The notes under the pieces are model-generated. The model was not told the DNA's origin. It searched no databases and was given only the letters and a program-made list of their open reading frames with translations. A program made the position numbers and the translations under genes. DNA of 52,427 bases. Source: an uncultured Flavobacteriales bacterium. GTDB lineage: Bacteria > Bacteroidota > Bacteroidia > Flavobacteriales_D > Parvicellaceae. Numbering within the stretch: the stretch's first letter is position 1; every line of letters begins with the position of its first letter. The DNA lies in NCBI GenBank assembly GCA_943787535.1, contig CALSMU010000017.1, positions 1 through 52,427 of the forward strand. The letters run 5' to 3'. Of the stretch, positions 16,385 through 25,224 are shown in pieces.

Positions 16385-19024
16385 ATGACATCTAAGGAAA
16401 TACGTCAAAAATTTCTCGACTTTTTTGCTTCAAAAAATCACAAGGTAGTTGAGTCGGCACCTATGGTGGTAAAAGATGATCCTACGCTTATGTTTAATAA
16501 TGCAGGAATGAATCAATTTAAGGATATATTCCTAGGTAATTCAATTCCCAAAGATGTTCGTGTTGTGAACTCTCAAAAATGTTTACGTGTATCGGGAAAA
16601 CACAATGATTTAGAAGAAGTAGGTGTAGATACATATCACCATACAATGTTCGAAATGTTAGGGAATTGGTCTTTTGGAGACTATTTTAAAAAGGAGGCAA
16701 TCGAATGGGCATGGGAATTATTGACAGTGGTATACGGTTTGGATAAAGATAGATTATACATCACCGTTTTTAAAGGCGATAACGAAGATGGAACGGAGAA
16801 AGATCAGGAAGCTTATGATATCTGGAGTTCAATAATTCCGGATGAGTATATTTTAGCATGTGACAAAAAAGATAACTTTTGGGAAATGGGAGATACAGGT
16901 CCGTGTGGTCCTTGCTCCGAGATTCATATTGATTTAAGAACCGATGCTGAACGAATAAAAGTGCCTGGTACTGAATTGGTAAACATGGATCACCCACAAG
17001 TGATTGAAATTTGGAATTTGGTTTTTATGCAATATAACCGAATGGCAGATAGAAGCTTGGTTCCGCTTAAGAACAAACATATTGACACTGGAATGGGCTT
17101 TGAGCGTTTGGCGGTTGCATTACAGGGAAAAACGAGTAATTACGATACAGATGTTTTTTCTCCATTATTAAACAAGATAGAAGATTTGTCAGGGTTGAAA
17201 TACCGTCCCGAAAATGAAGAAAAGCATAAACAAGCATTGATGGTAAACATTGCCATGCGGGTTATTTCTGATCATGTCAGAGCAATTGCTTTTTCAATAG
17301 CAGACGGGCAACTACCCTCAAATACTGGAGCGGGCTATGTAATTCGAAGGATTCTAAGAAGAGCAGTCCGTTATGGTTATCAATCTCTAGAATTGAAAGA
17401 GCCATTTATGTACCGGCTAGTTCCGGTATTGGCCAATCAAATGGGTAATGCTTTTCCGGAATTAGCAACGCAAAAAGTATTGATTGAAAAGGTAATAAAA
17501 GAGGAAGAAACTTCTTTTTTTAGAACGCTTGAACTTGGTTTAAAAAGAATCGATCAGATTTGTATAAAATTAAATTCTGACAAGAAGAATGTTGTTCCCG
17601 GTAAGGAGGTATTTGAATTGTATGATACATTTGGGTTTCCAGTGGATTTAACTAACCTAATTGCTGAAGGTTATAGAATGACTATTGATGAAGGAAGTTT
17701 TAATGAGGAATTGCAAAAACAAAAAAACCGTTCTCGTAAAGATGCTGAAACAGAAACAAGCGATTGGATTATCTTAAAAGAAGACGATCAGGAAGAGTTT
17801 ATTGGTTACGACTTTACAGAGACCGAGGTATACATCACAAGATATAGGAAGGTAATTGTTAAAGAAAAAGAATTGTACCAACTTGTTTTTAATTTTACGC
17901 CATTTTATGCCGAAGGTGGTGGGCAGGTTGGAGATAGAGGATATATTGAAGCAAATGGTTCTAAAACATCAATTTTCGATACTAAAAAAGAGAATAACTT
18001 AATAATTCACTTTGCAAATGAATTACCAGCAGATACAGCCCTTAACTTTAAGGCGGTAGTTGATACGAATAAAAGAACACTTACTGCCAATAACCATACT
18101 GCTACGCACTTAATGCATGAAGCTTTAAGAGAAGTTTTAGGAGTCCATGTTGAGCAAAAAGGTTCTTTGGTAAATGAAAAACATTTGCGCTTTGATTTTT
18201 CTCATTTTGGTAAAGTGACTGACGAAGAATTAGCTAAAGTTGAAGCTTTAGTAAATCAACGTATAAGACAAAGCATTGATTTGGAAGAACAAAGAATGGT
18301 CCCTGTTAACAAAGCAAAAGAGATGGGTGCAATGATGTTGTTTGGGGAAAAATATGGGGATGTGGTTCGCGTTATCAAGTTTGGCACGAGCATAGAACTT
18401 TGTGGAGGAATACATGCTGAAAAGACTTCTCAAATAGGATCTTTTAAAATAACTGCTGAAAGCTCAATTGCCTCGGGAATAAGGAGAATAGAAGCTATAA
18501 CCTCAATTGCAGCAGATAAACATTTACAGTCTCAATTGGGTTTGCTTGATGAAATTAAGGATTTATTAAAGGGTCCAAAAGACATTAAAAAAGCTATTTC
18601 TGATTTATTAGGTCAAAACTCTAAATTAAATAAAGAGATAGCGTTACTTAAGAAAGACAAAGCAGGTGATGTGAAAAAGGAGCTACTGGATGCTATAGAA
18701 CCGATTAATGGAGTTAACTTTTTGGCGAAGCAAGTAGATTTAGATAGTGGAGCAATTAAAGATTTGGCATTTCAATTAAAGGGAGAGGTCGATGATTTAT
18801 TCATGATATTGGGAGCAGAAACGGATGGAAAGGTTGTTATCTCAATTGCTCTTTCCGATAGCTTAGTTAAAGGAAAAGATTTGCATGCAGGAAATATGAT
18901 TCGTGAACTAGCTAAGGAAATAGGTGGTGGTGGAGGCGGTCAACCAAACTTTGCAACCGCCGGAGGAAAAAATGCAAGCGGAATCTCAATTGCTTTGACT
19001 AGAGCAAAGAAGTATTTAGCTTAG
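16385..19024 (+). CDS. alaS: Alanine--tRNA ligase
   Basis: 879 residues, full length. The class II catalytic domain starts with MTSKEIRQKFLDFFASKNHKVVESAP and includes the motif 2 region FNNAGMNQFKDIFLG and RVVNSQKCLRVSGKHNDLE. The editing domain carries HTATHLMHEAL (HxxxH zinc ligands) and CGGIHAEKT (Cys/His). The C-Ala domain contains a glycine-rich GGGGGGQPNFA segment near the end. It charges tRNA(Ala) and clears mis-acylated Ser and Gly. Single gene, divergent from the M23 peptidase and convergent with the NtrC-like regulator. Confidence 0.98.
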   Translation: MTSKEIRQKFLDFFASKNHKVVESAPMVVKDDPTLMFNNAGMNQFKDIFLGNSIPKDVRVVNSQKCLRVSGKHNDLEEVGVDTYHHTMFEMLGNWSFGDYFKKEAIEWAWELLTVVYGLDKDRLYITVFKGDNEDGTEKDQEAYDIWSSIIPDEYILACDKKDNFWEMGDTGPCGPCSEIHIDLRTDAERIKVPGTELVNMDHPQVIEIWNLVFMQYNRMADRSLVPLKNKHIDTGMGFERLAVALQGKTSNYDTDVFSPLLNKIEDLSGLKYRPENEEKHKQALMVNIAMRVISDHVRAIAFSIADGQLPSNTGAGYVIRRILRRAVRYGYQSLELKEPFMYRLVPVLANQMGNAFPELATQKVLIEKVIKEEETSFFRTLELGLKRIDQICIKLNSDKKNVVPGKEVFELYDTFGFPVDLTNLIAEGYRMTIDEGSFNEELQKQKNRSRKDAETETSDWIILKEDDQEEFIGYDFTETEVYITRYRKVIVKEKELYQLVFNFTPFYAEGGGQVGDRGYIEANGSKTSIFDTKKENNLIIHFANELPADTALNFKAVVDTNKRTLTANNHTATHLMHEALREVLGVHVEQKGSLVNEKHLRFDFSHFGKVTDEELAKVEALVNQRIRQSIDLEEQRMVPVNKAKEMGAMMLFGEKYGDVVRVIKFGTSIELCGGIHAEKTSQIGSFKITAESSIASGIRRIEAITSIAADKHLQSQLGLLDEIKDLLKGPKDIKKAISDLLGQNSKLNKEIALLKKDKAGDVKKELLDAIEPINGVNFLAKQVDLDSGAIKDLAFQLKGEVDDLFMILGAETDGKVVISIALSDSLVKGKDLHAGNMIRELAKEIGGGGGGQPNFATAGGKNASGISIALTRAKKYLA

Positions 19025-19026
19025 GT

Positions 19027-19064
19027 AAAAGTTGTCTTTTGATTGAAATTTCAAAAGTACTTTT
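19027..19064. terminator. Bidirectional terminator between alaS and the NtrC-like gene
   Basis: CTTTTGA (19036-19042) pairs with TCAAAAG (19051-19057), and an outer AAAAGT (19027-19032) pairs with ACTTTT (19059-19064). The structure is flanked by A- and T-runs on both sides, as needed to serve two convergent genes. Confidence 0.55.
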
Positions 19065-20236
19065 TACTCTCCTTTTGGATTAGCGTATAGATTTACATCG
19101 TTACCAACAATCGTATCTCCACATAGGATTACTAATCTTTCAATAATATTTCTTAATTCGCGAATATTGCCCGTCCAATTGACATTCTTTAATGCTGCTA
19201 TGCCACTTTCATCAATCTCTTTTAAAGGTAAACCTTGATCTTCGCAAATTATCGCAAGAAAATGTTCAGCCAATAAAGGAATATCATCTTTTCTGTCATT
19301 TAATGAAGGTACATGGATTGGGATTACATTTAGTCTATGATATAAATCCTCTCTGAAATTGCCCTCTTCTATCTCTTTACGTAAGTTTTTATTTGTTGCG
19401 GCTAGTACCCTAACATCAACTTTTATTTCTTTCTCACCTCCAACACGTGTAATTTTATTTTCTTGTAAAGCTCGCAAGACTTTAGCCTGAGCGGAGGAGC
19501 TCATATCTCCAATTTCATCTAAAAAAATGGTTCCTCCGTTAGCTGTTTCAAATTTTCCAGGCCGTTGCTTATGAGCGGAGGTAAAAGCTCCTTTTTCATG
19601 ACCAAATAACTCACTTTCAATTAATTCGGAAGGAATAGCAGCGCAATTCACTTCGATAAATGGAGCTTTTTCACGATTACTTTTTTCATGTAATTGACGT
19701 GCAACAAGTTCTTTTCCCGATCCATTTCCACCAGTGATTAAAACGCGTGCATCAGAAGGAGCAACTTTTTCAATCATACCTTTAATAGATACAATTGCTT
19801 CAGATTCACCAATTATGTCTGTTACTTTTCCTTTACTTACTTTTCGTTTTAGTTTTTTTACTTCCTGAATCACCTCTTTATTGTCCAGTGCATTTCTTAA
19901 AGTAACGAGCGTCCGATTGAGGTCTAACGGTTTTTGAATAAAGTCATAAGCCCCTTTTTTTATTGCTTCTACTGCAGTTTCTACATTTCCATGACCAGAA
20001 ATCATTACCACAGGAGTTTCAATATTATTTTCTACGATTTTATCCAAGACTTCCATACCATCCATTTTTGGCATTTTAATATCACAAAGAATAAGATCGT
20101 ATTTGTTTTTTAAAATTAAACCCAATCCTACTTTTCCATCTTCAGCTGTTTCTACAGTAAATTTTTCAAATTCTAAAATTTCTTTTAGCGTACTTCTAAT
20201 TGGTCTTTCATCGTCTATTACTAATATTTTTGTCAT
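19064..20236 (-). CDS. NtrC-family sigma-54 response regulator lacking a DNA-binding domain
   Basis: 390 residues. Receiver domain 1-120 with phosphoacceptor Asp52 (LILCDIKMP) and the acidic pair DDE at 8-10. AAA+ domain from about 145: Walker A GGNGSGKE, the sigma-54 contact loop GAFTSA in place of GAFTGA, Walker B GTIFLDEIGDM, and the arginine finger HRLNV. The protein stops right after GNIRELRNIIERLVIL and about 18 more residues, so the Fis-type helix-turn-helix that follows in NtrC is missing. It may activate sigma-54 promoters from solution. No sensor kinase is adjacent, and it is 50 bp downstream of the ABC permease gene on the same strand. Confidence 0.9.
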   Translation of the reverse strand: MTKILVIDDERPIRSTLKEILEFEKFTVETAEDGKVGLGLILKNKYDLILCDIKMPKMDGMEVLDKIVENNIETPVVMISGHGNVETAVEAIKKGAYDFIQKPLDLNRTLVTLRNALDNKEVIQEVKKLKRKVSKGKVTDIIGESEAIVSIKGMIEKVAPSDARVLITGGNGSGKELVARQLHEKSNREKAPFIEVNCAAIPSELIESELFGHEKGAFTSAHKQRPGKFETANGGTIFLDEIGDMSSSAQAKVLRALQENKITRVGGEKEIKVDVRVLAATNKNLRKEIEEGNFREDLYHRLNVIPIHVPSLNDRKDDIPLLAEHFLAIICEDQGLPLKEIDESGIAALKNVNWTGNIRELRNIIERLVILCGDTIVGNDVNLYANPKGE

Positions 20237-20286
20237 GGTGTTTTTTTGTAGGTGCTCAATTGAAAAAATTGTGCCGTTTATTGTCT

Positions 20287-21633
20287 CTACTTATGTCTAA
20301 GCCATTTAAACATTTCTTTGTAAGAAGCTTTTTTTCCATACATTAGTATTCCGGTTCTATAAATACGACCAGCAATCCAGGTAGTACCGATAAAAGTTCC
20401 AATTAATAAAACCATGGAGGTTATTATTTCTAAGGCTAAACCTTCTGCGCCCATGGAGACTCTGACTAACATAACAATTGGAGAGGTGAATGGAATTTGA
20501 CTACACCATTCCACTGCGATGCTATTTGGATTGTCTATCGCCATAGCTGCTACAATATAACCAAATATTAAAGGAGCGGTAATTGGCAATATGAATTGTT
20601 GTGTGTCTGTTTCACTGTCCACTGCGGCCCCAACTGCAGCCATTAGCGATCCATAAAGTAAGTACCCTCCGATAAAATAGAAAATAAATAGGCCTATCAT
20701 TAATCCCCAAGGAATTTGATTGAAGATTAAATCTTGAAATTCTTTTCCTATCTCTTCCGTTTCAGAATTAACGGGCTCTAATTCTATTCCAACAGCAACT
20801 TGTTCTGCTTTAGCTGTTTCTGCCATTTTTTGAGGGCTCATCATATCGGGAAAAACGGTAAGGCTCAGGGTTGTTGTTAATGTAAGAGAGAGTAGTACCC
20901 AAATAATAAATTGGGTGAGACCGACAAACATGATTCCAATAATTTTACCCATCATTAATTCGAATGGTTTAACGGAAGAAACAATAACTTCTACTATTCG
21001 ATTTGATTTTTCCTCAATCACTCCTTTCATGACTTGGATGCCATACATAAAAATAAACATGTAAATCATCAATCCAAATATAAAACCAACACCCGCGCGC
21101 ATGCCTACATTTTTTTCCTCATTCGAAACAACATCAATGGTATGCAGTTGAACTTTGTTTTTTAATCGAGAATAATCCTCGTTGCTAATATTTAGTTCTT
21201 TTAACCTTAAGCGCTCAATTGAACCATCAACAATATTTTCTAAGTGCCTTTGAACATTAGAGCTAGGAGCTTCTTTGTAGAATAATTTTCCAACACTCGT
21301 ATTTCCAGAAACAATGTTTCCGGGTAAATAAAGAAAGATGTCATATTGGTCATGTTCTTTAAGGAAAGTTTTTCCATCATCTATATTTTCTATCCCCTCA
21401 TCTTGACTAGAGGTAAGATGATATTTTTCCGATTGCAACAATGTATTACTTAAAACATAGGTGTCATCTAGAACTAAAATTTTCAAATTTTTTTCCTCTT
21501 GTTGTCCCAGCCAAATTGCCCCAACCAAGAATCCAACTATTAATATGGGGCCTAAAATGGTCATTAAAAGGAAAGACTTTTTCTTAACCCTTGTTGTATA
21601 TTCTCGTTTTATTATTAAACCAATCTTACCCAT
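20287..21633 (-). CDS. ABC transporter permease, NatB/ABC-2 type
   Basis: 448 residues. An N-terminal membrane helix (about 18-42, after KREYTTRVKKKSFLLMT) is followed by a large extracytoplasmic domain of about 140 residues and then five or six more helices (about 185-420). The spacing matches NatB-like exporters with the motif GVIEEKSNRIVEVIVSSVKPFELMMGKI in the cytoplasmic coupling region. Together with the upstream ATPase gene it should form an exporter; NatAB exports sodium in Bacillus, but substrates differ widely and none can be assigned. Its start overlaps the ATPase stop by 8 nt, so translation is probably coupled. Confidence 0.88.
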   Translation of the reverse strand: MGKIGLIIKREYTTRVKKKSFLLMTILGPILIVGFLVGAIWLGQQEEKNLKILVLDDTYVLSNTLLQSEKYHLTSSQDEGIENIDDGKTFLKEHDQYDIFLYLPGNIVSGNTSVGKLFYKEAPSSNVQRHLENIVDGSIERLRLKELNISNEDYSRLKNKVQLHTIDVVSNEEKNVGMRAGVGFIFGLMIYMFIFMYGIQVMKGVIEEKSNRIVEVIVSSVKPFELMMGKIIGIMFVGLTQFIIWVLLSLTLTTTLSLTVFPDMMSPQKMAETAKAEQVAVGIELEPVNSETEEIGKEFQDLIFNQIPWGLMIGLFIFYFIGGYLLYGSLMAAVGAAVDSETDTQQFILPITAPLIFGYIVAAMAIDNPNSIAVEWCSQIPFTSPIVMLVRVSMGAEGLALEIITSMVLLIGTFIGTTWIAGRIYRTGILMYGKKASYKEMFKWLRHK

Positions 21634-22603
21634 CTTGATTTGTGTTTTCGTTTGTCACTTCTTTTTTAGAGTTAGACTCGTTTTCAACTGCTCTAATAAA
21701 TATTTCATTCATACTAGGAATAACTTTATTTACGCTTTCAATTTCCACAGCATTAATAATTCCTTTAAGAAAGTCATTTAATTGAGTTCCTCCTGTTAGT
21801 TTGATAGTTGCTTTAGCATGATTTTTACCTAGTTGCTCGTTGTTTACCATTTCCCATCCTCCCCAGATAGCGTTCGCAAAAGCAACGCCTGTACCTTTAA
21901 ATTCAATAATGTACTTTTCTTCAGAAAATTGTTCTTTTACATCATTTACTTTTCCGCCTAATATCTTTTTTGAATTATTAATGAGAGCAATGTTATCGCA
22001 TATTTCCTCAACTGAACCCATATTATGAGTAGACAAAATGATGGTAGCTCCTTCATCCCGCAATTTCATGATTTCTTCCTTCACCAAATTCGTATTTATC
22101 GGATCGAAACCACTAAAAGGTTCATCTAAAATTAACAATTTAGGTCTATGAATTACAGTTGTAATAAATTGTATTTTCTGAGCCATTCCTTTCGAAAGTT
22201 CTTCAACTTTCTTACTCCACCAAGTGTCAATTTCAAATTTTTTAAACCAAAGCATCAATTCTTGTTTCGCTTGTTTCTTTGGCATACCCTTTAATTGGGC
22301 TAAGTAAATAGCTTGTTCACCAATTTTCATTTTTTTGTATAAGCCCCTTTCTTCTGGAAGGTAACCTATCTGGCTAACGTGCTCTCTTTGCAAAGGCTTT
22401 CCGTCAATCAGTATTTCACCTGAATCAGGTGCAGTAATTTGATTGATTATTCGAATTAAGGATGTTTTTCCTGCTCCGTTAGGCCCAAGTAAGCCGAATA
22501 TACTTTGTTTTGGAACCTTGATGCTGACGTTGTCTAATGCTCGGTGTCCTGAGTATTCTTTAACAATGTTTTTCGCTTCGAAAATAGGTGTTTCGTTGGT
22601 CAT
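21626..22603 (-). CDS. ABC transporter ATP-binding protein, NatA type
   Basis: 325 residues. Walker A GPNGAGKT near 39-46, Q-loop YLPEERGLYKKM, signature LSKGMAQKIQF (the degenerate SKG form usual in NatA/CcmA-like ATPases), Walker B LLILDEPFSGFDP, and the H-loop STHNM. A C-terminal extension of about 100 residues (after residue 220) is typical of this group and may contact the permease. The last residues are Asn/Glu/Lys-rich. It is the first gene of the two-gene exporter and lies 74 bp downstream of dnaJ, after a terminator. Confidence 0.9.
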   Translation of the reverse strand: MTNETPIFEAKNIVKEYSGHRALDNVSIKVPKQSIFGLLGPNGAGKTSLIRIINQITAPDSGEILIDGKPLQREHVSQIGYLPEERGLYKKMKIGEQAIYLAQLKGMPKKQAKQELMLWFKKFEIDTWWSKKVEELSKGMAQKIQFITTVIHRPKLLILDEPFSGFDPINTNLVKEEIMKLRDEGATIILSTHNMGSVEEICDNIALINNSKKILGGKVNDVKEQFSEEKYIIEFKGTGVAFANAIWGGWEMVNNEQLGKNHAKATIKLTGGTQLNDFLKGIINAVEIESVNKVIPSMNEIFIRAVENESNSKKEVTNENTNQDG

Positions 22604-22630
22604 GTAGTAAATCTACTAAAAAAATGTAAA

Positions 22631-22653
22631 AAGGGGAATACAAGATTCCCCTT
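22631..22653 (-). terminator. Rho-independent terminator after dnaJ
   Basis: AAGGGGAAT (22631-22639) and ATTCCCCTT (22645-22653) form a perfect 9-bp stem with a 5-nt loop. Read on the minus strand the stem is followed by a T-rich tract. It ends the grpE-dnaJ transcript 25 nt after the dnaJ stop. Confidence 0.8.
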
Positions 22654-22677
22654 CAATATATGATATATATAATAAAT

Positions 22678-23778
22678 TTAACCAAATGGGTTTTTCATTC
22701 GGTCAAAAAAGCTTTTGGTCTTTCCAGGTGTCGGGTTAAAGTTTTCACTTTCCTTTAATTCCTCCAATGTTTGCCTTTCTTCTTTGGTTAGTTTTTGAGG
22801 GGTCCAAACCAGCACATTAATTAATATGTCTCCTCTACCGTAACCATTTAATTCAGGGATACCTTTGTTTCTTAGCCTCAGAATTTTTCCGCTTTGTGTT
22901 CCGGGTGCAATTTTAATTTTTGCCTTTCCATCCACTAAAGGAACTTCAACTTGAGAGCCTATTGCCGCATCTATAAAGCTGATGTGTAAATCGTAATGAA
23001 GGTCGCTCCCATCTCTGTACAATGAGTCATGCTCTTCTTCAGTGATAACAATTATTAAATCACCTGGAACTCCACCTCCAGGAGCATCGTTTCCACTCCC
23101 TTGCATGTTTAATTGCATGCCATCTTCAACACCGGCAGGAATGTTAATTGGAACAACAACAGGTTTCTTTTCTAATCCACTGGAATCCACTCCAGGAGGT
23201 CTTTTTCCAACAGTTTGACCAGCTCCTCCACAACTTGGACAAGTTGATGCAGTTTGCATGGCACCTAAAATTGTATTGGTTACTCTAGTTACTTGCCCAG
23301 AACCACCGCATGTAGAACAAGAATTGAATTCAACACCCTCGGCATTCACCATTTTGTTGACTTTAATCTTTTTCTCTACACCGTTTACTATTTCTTCCAA
23401 CGTTAATGTCAATTTAACACGAAGATTAGAGCCTTTTCTTCTTCTAGGGCCTCTACTTCTGCCTCCTCCGAAACCGCCGCCACCTCCAAAGATGTCTCCA
23501 AATTGTGAGAATATGTCATCCATATTCATGCCACCGCCGCCAAATCCTTGCTGGCCCATTCCAGCATGACCGAATTGGTCATATTGTTGTCTTTTTTGGA
23601 CATCTCCTAAAACTTCATAAGCCTCTGCAGCCTCTTTAAATTTAGATTCTGCACTTGTGTCATCCGGGTTTTTATCTGGATGAAATTTGATTGCCATCTT
23701 TCGATAAGCTTTTTTAATCTCGCCTTCAGAGGCGCCTTTTGAAAGGCCTAGTATGTCGTAATAATCTCTTTTACTCAT
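22678..23778 (-). CDS. dnaJ: Chaperone DnaJ
   Basis: 366 residues. J domain 1-70 with the HPD motif at 33-35; Gly/Phe-rich linker at about 75-115; central and C-terminal substrate-binding domains ([29 protein letters not shown]). Only two of the four zinc-binding CxxCxGxG repeats are present (CSTCGGSG and CPSCGGAG), so one zinc site at most can form, in contrast to four repeats and two sites in E. coli DnaJ. It stimulates DnaK ATPase and delivers substrates. grpE is 5 nt upstream; dnaK is not in the window. Confidence 0.95.
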   Translation of the reverse strand: MSKRDYYDILGLSKGASEGEIKKAYRKMAIKFHPDKNPDDTSAESKFKEAAEAYEVLGDVQKRQQYDQFGHAGMGQQGFGGGGMNMDDIFSQFGDIFGGGGGFGGGRSRGPRRRKGSNLRVKLTLTLEEIVNGVEKKIKVNKMVNAEGVEFNSCSTCGGSGQVTRVTNTILGAMQTASTCPSCGGAGQTVGKRPPGVDSSGLEKKPVVVPINIPAGVEDGMQLNMQGSGNDAPGGGVPGDLIIVITEEEHDSLYRDGSDLHYDLHISFIDAAIGSQVEVPLVDGKAKIKIAPGTQSGKILRLRNKGIPELNGYGRGDILINVLVWTPQKLTKEERQTLEELKESENFNPTPGKTKSFFDRMKNPFG

Positions 23779-23783
23779 GGGTT

Positions 23784-24359
23784 TTAGTTTCCAACAACAA
23801 CTTTAGCAAATCGAATTACTTTGTCGCCTAATAAATATCCTGGTTCGATTACATCTAAAACAGTTCCTTTTTTCTTCTTGGAAGGAGCTGGTATTTGCGT
23901 TAAAGCTTCATGTTTGTCAACATCAAATACTTCTCCCAAAGAATCCATAGATTTTAACCCTTTTGTTTCTAAGGTATGAGAAAATTTATGCTGTATCAAT
24001 TTAAAGCCTTCTTTTACTGCTTCGATGTCTTCACTTTTGTCATTGTTTTCAATAGCTCTTTGAAAATCGTCTAATACAGGAAGAAGATCTTTAATAATAT
24101 CTTGTCCAGCCGTCTTAGTAAGGGTGATTTTTTCTTTTGCCGTTCTTCTTCTAAAATTATCAAATTCAGAATATAGACGAAGAAATTTTTCGTTCGCTGC
24201 TGAAATTTCTGCTTCTTTTTGTTCTAACTCAGAAAGTTCTGGAACTTCTTCCATTTCTGCTTCTTCTTTCTCAGGATTAACCTCTTCATTAGCTTCTACT
24301 TCATTGTTAATCTCCTCTTGGTTTTCAACGTTTTCCTCCGTATTTTCTTTGTTACTCAT
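23784..24359 (-). CDS. grpE: Nucleotide exchange factor GrpE
   Basis: 191 residues. A long, very acidic N-terminal tail (about 1-45, Glu/Asn repeats) leads into a coiled-coil (about 45-90, [26 protein letters not shown]) and the conserved FDNFRRR segment. The C-terminal beta domain has the signature [25 protein letters not shown]. It releases ADP from DnaK. First gene of the grpE-dnaJ pair. Confidence 0.95.
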   Translation of the reverse strand: MSNKENTEENVENQEEINNEVEANEEVNPEKEEAEMEEVPELSELEQKEAEISAANEKFLRLYSEFDNFRRRTAKEKITLTKTAGQDIIKDLLPVLDDFQRAIENNDKSEDIEAVKEGFKLIQHKFSHTLETKGLKSMDSLGEVFDVDKHEALTQIPAPSKKKKGTVLDVIEPGYLLGDKVIRFAKVVVGN

Positions 24360-24506
24360 TCCTTAGTCTTTTAAGTGGAAACCATATTTATCAAAAACGT
24401 GCCAATTATTATGTTAGGTCAAAGTGGCAGAATATTGAGCTTCTTGCAGCGATTACTGCTAAGATTGACAGATTTAGTGATCTATGTGTCAGTTCTGGAG
24501 TATAAA

Positions 24507-24533
24507 AAACCCCAGTTAAATAAACTGGGGTTT
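24507..24533 (-). terminator. Rho-independent terminator after the thioredoxin-like gene
   Basis: AAACCCCAGTT (24507-24517) and AACTGGGGTTT (24523-24533) form a perfect 11-bp stem with a 5-nt loop; on the minus strand it is followed by TTTTTTATA. It lies 24 nt after the gene's stop. Confidence 0.88.
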
Positions 24534-24556
24534 AATTGTTGTCAATAATTAATTGA

Positions 24557-25129
24557 CTATAGTTTTTCAACCAATTTATCTAAGGCTTGATGCAGTTGAA
24601 TACCTCTTAAATTTTTTGCAATTATTTTACCATTTTCATCAATTAAAAAACTCATAGGTATAGAGTTTACATGATATAAAGCTGCTGCTTTGCTGTTCCA
24701 ATACAATAAATCACTAACATGGTACTTCCATGTTAATCCATCTTTTGCAATTGCGCTTTTCCAAGGCCCAACACTTTTGTCTAACGAAACACTGAAGATT
24801 TCGAATCCTTTGGCGTTTTTAAACCTAGCTTTGCTATACTTGTTATAGGCCTTTACAACATTTGGATTTTCTCTTCTACAAGGTCCGCACCAAGACGCCC
24901 AAAAGTCAATCAAAACTATCTGACCACGCAAATCAGATAGATTCATTTCCTTTCCGTCAGGGCTTTTTAATTTAATATTAGGCGCAATATCTCCAATATT
25001 TGTGCCGGTCTGATTTGCTAAAATATGCGTTTTGTTTTTTTTTCTTTTTTTCTTTTTAGGGGGCCACGCAAAATTGGAAGCTGTTAACACTACAAGTGCA
25101 AGTATGATGATTAATTTAAATTGTGTCAT
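24557..25129 (-). CDS. TlpA-like thioredoxin-family protein, exported
   Basis: 190 residues. A signal peptide or N-terminal anchor at about 1-20, then a very basic stretch (PPKKKKRKKNK, 23-33), then a thioredoxin fold of about 135 residues with the active site WCGPC (Cys81 and Cys84) in IDFWASWCGPCRREN. The cis-Pro region is SIPMSFLIDENGKI. This is the TlpA/ResA/AhpC-TSA type of periplasmic disulfide reductase used in cytochrome c maturation or general thiol redox; the partner is not visible here. Single gene with its own terminator, and murA lies 95 bp upstream. Confidence 0.88.
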   Translation of the reverse strand: MTQFKLIIILALVVLTASNFAWPPKKKKRKKNKTHILANQTGTNIGDIAPNIKLKSPDGKEMNLSDLRGQIVLIDFWASWCGPCRRENPNVVKAYNKYSKARFKNAKGFEIFSVSLDKSVGPWKSAIAKDGLTWKYHVSDLLYWNSKAAALYHVNSIPMSFLIDENGKIIAKNLRGIQLHQALDKLVEKL

Positions 25130-25224
25130 TGTATTTATACTATATGTGATTTATTGAATTCAGCCCTTAGCATAGCAATTATTATTCCAAATATCTTCGG
25201 ATAATAAGACAAAAGTTATTGATT

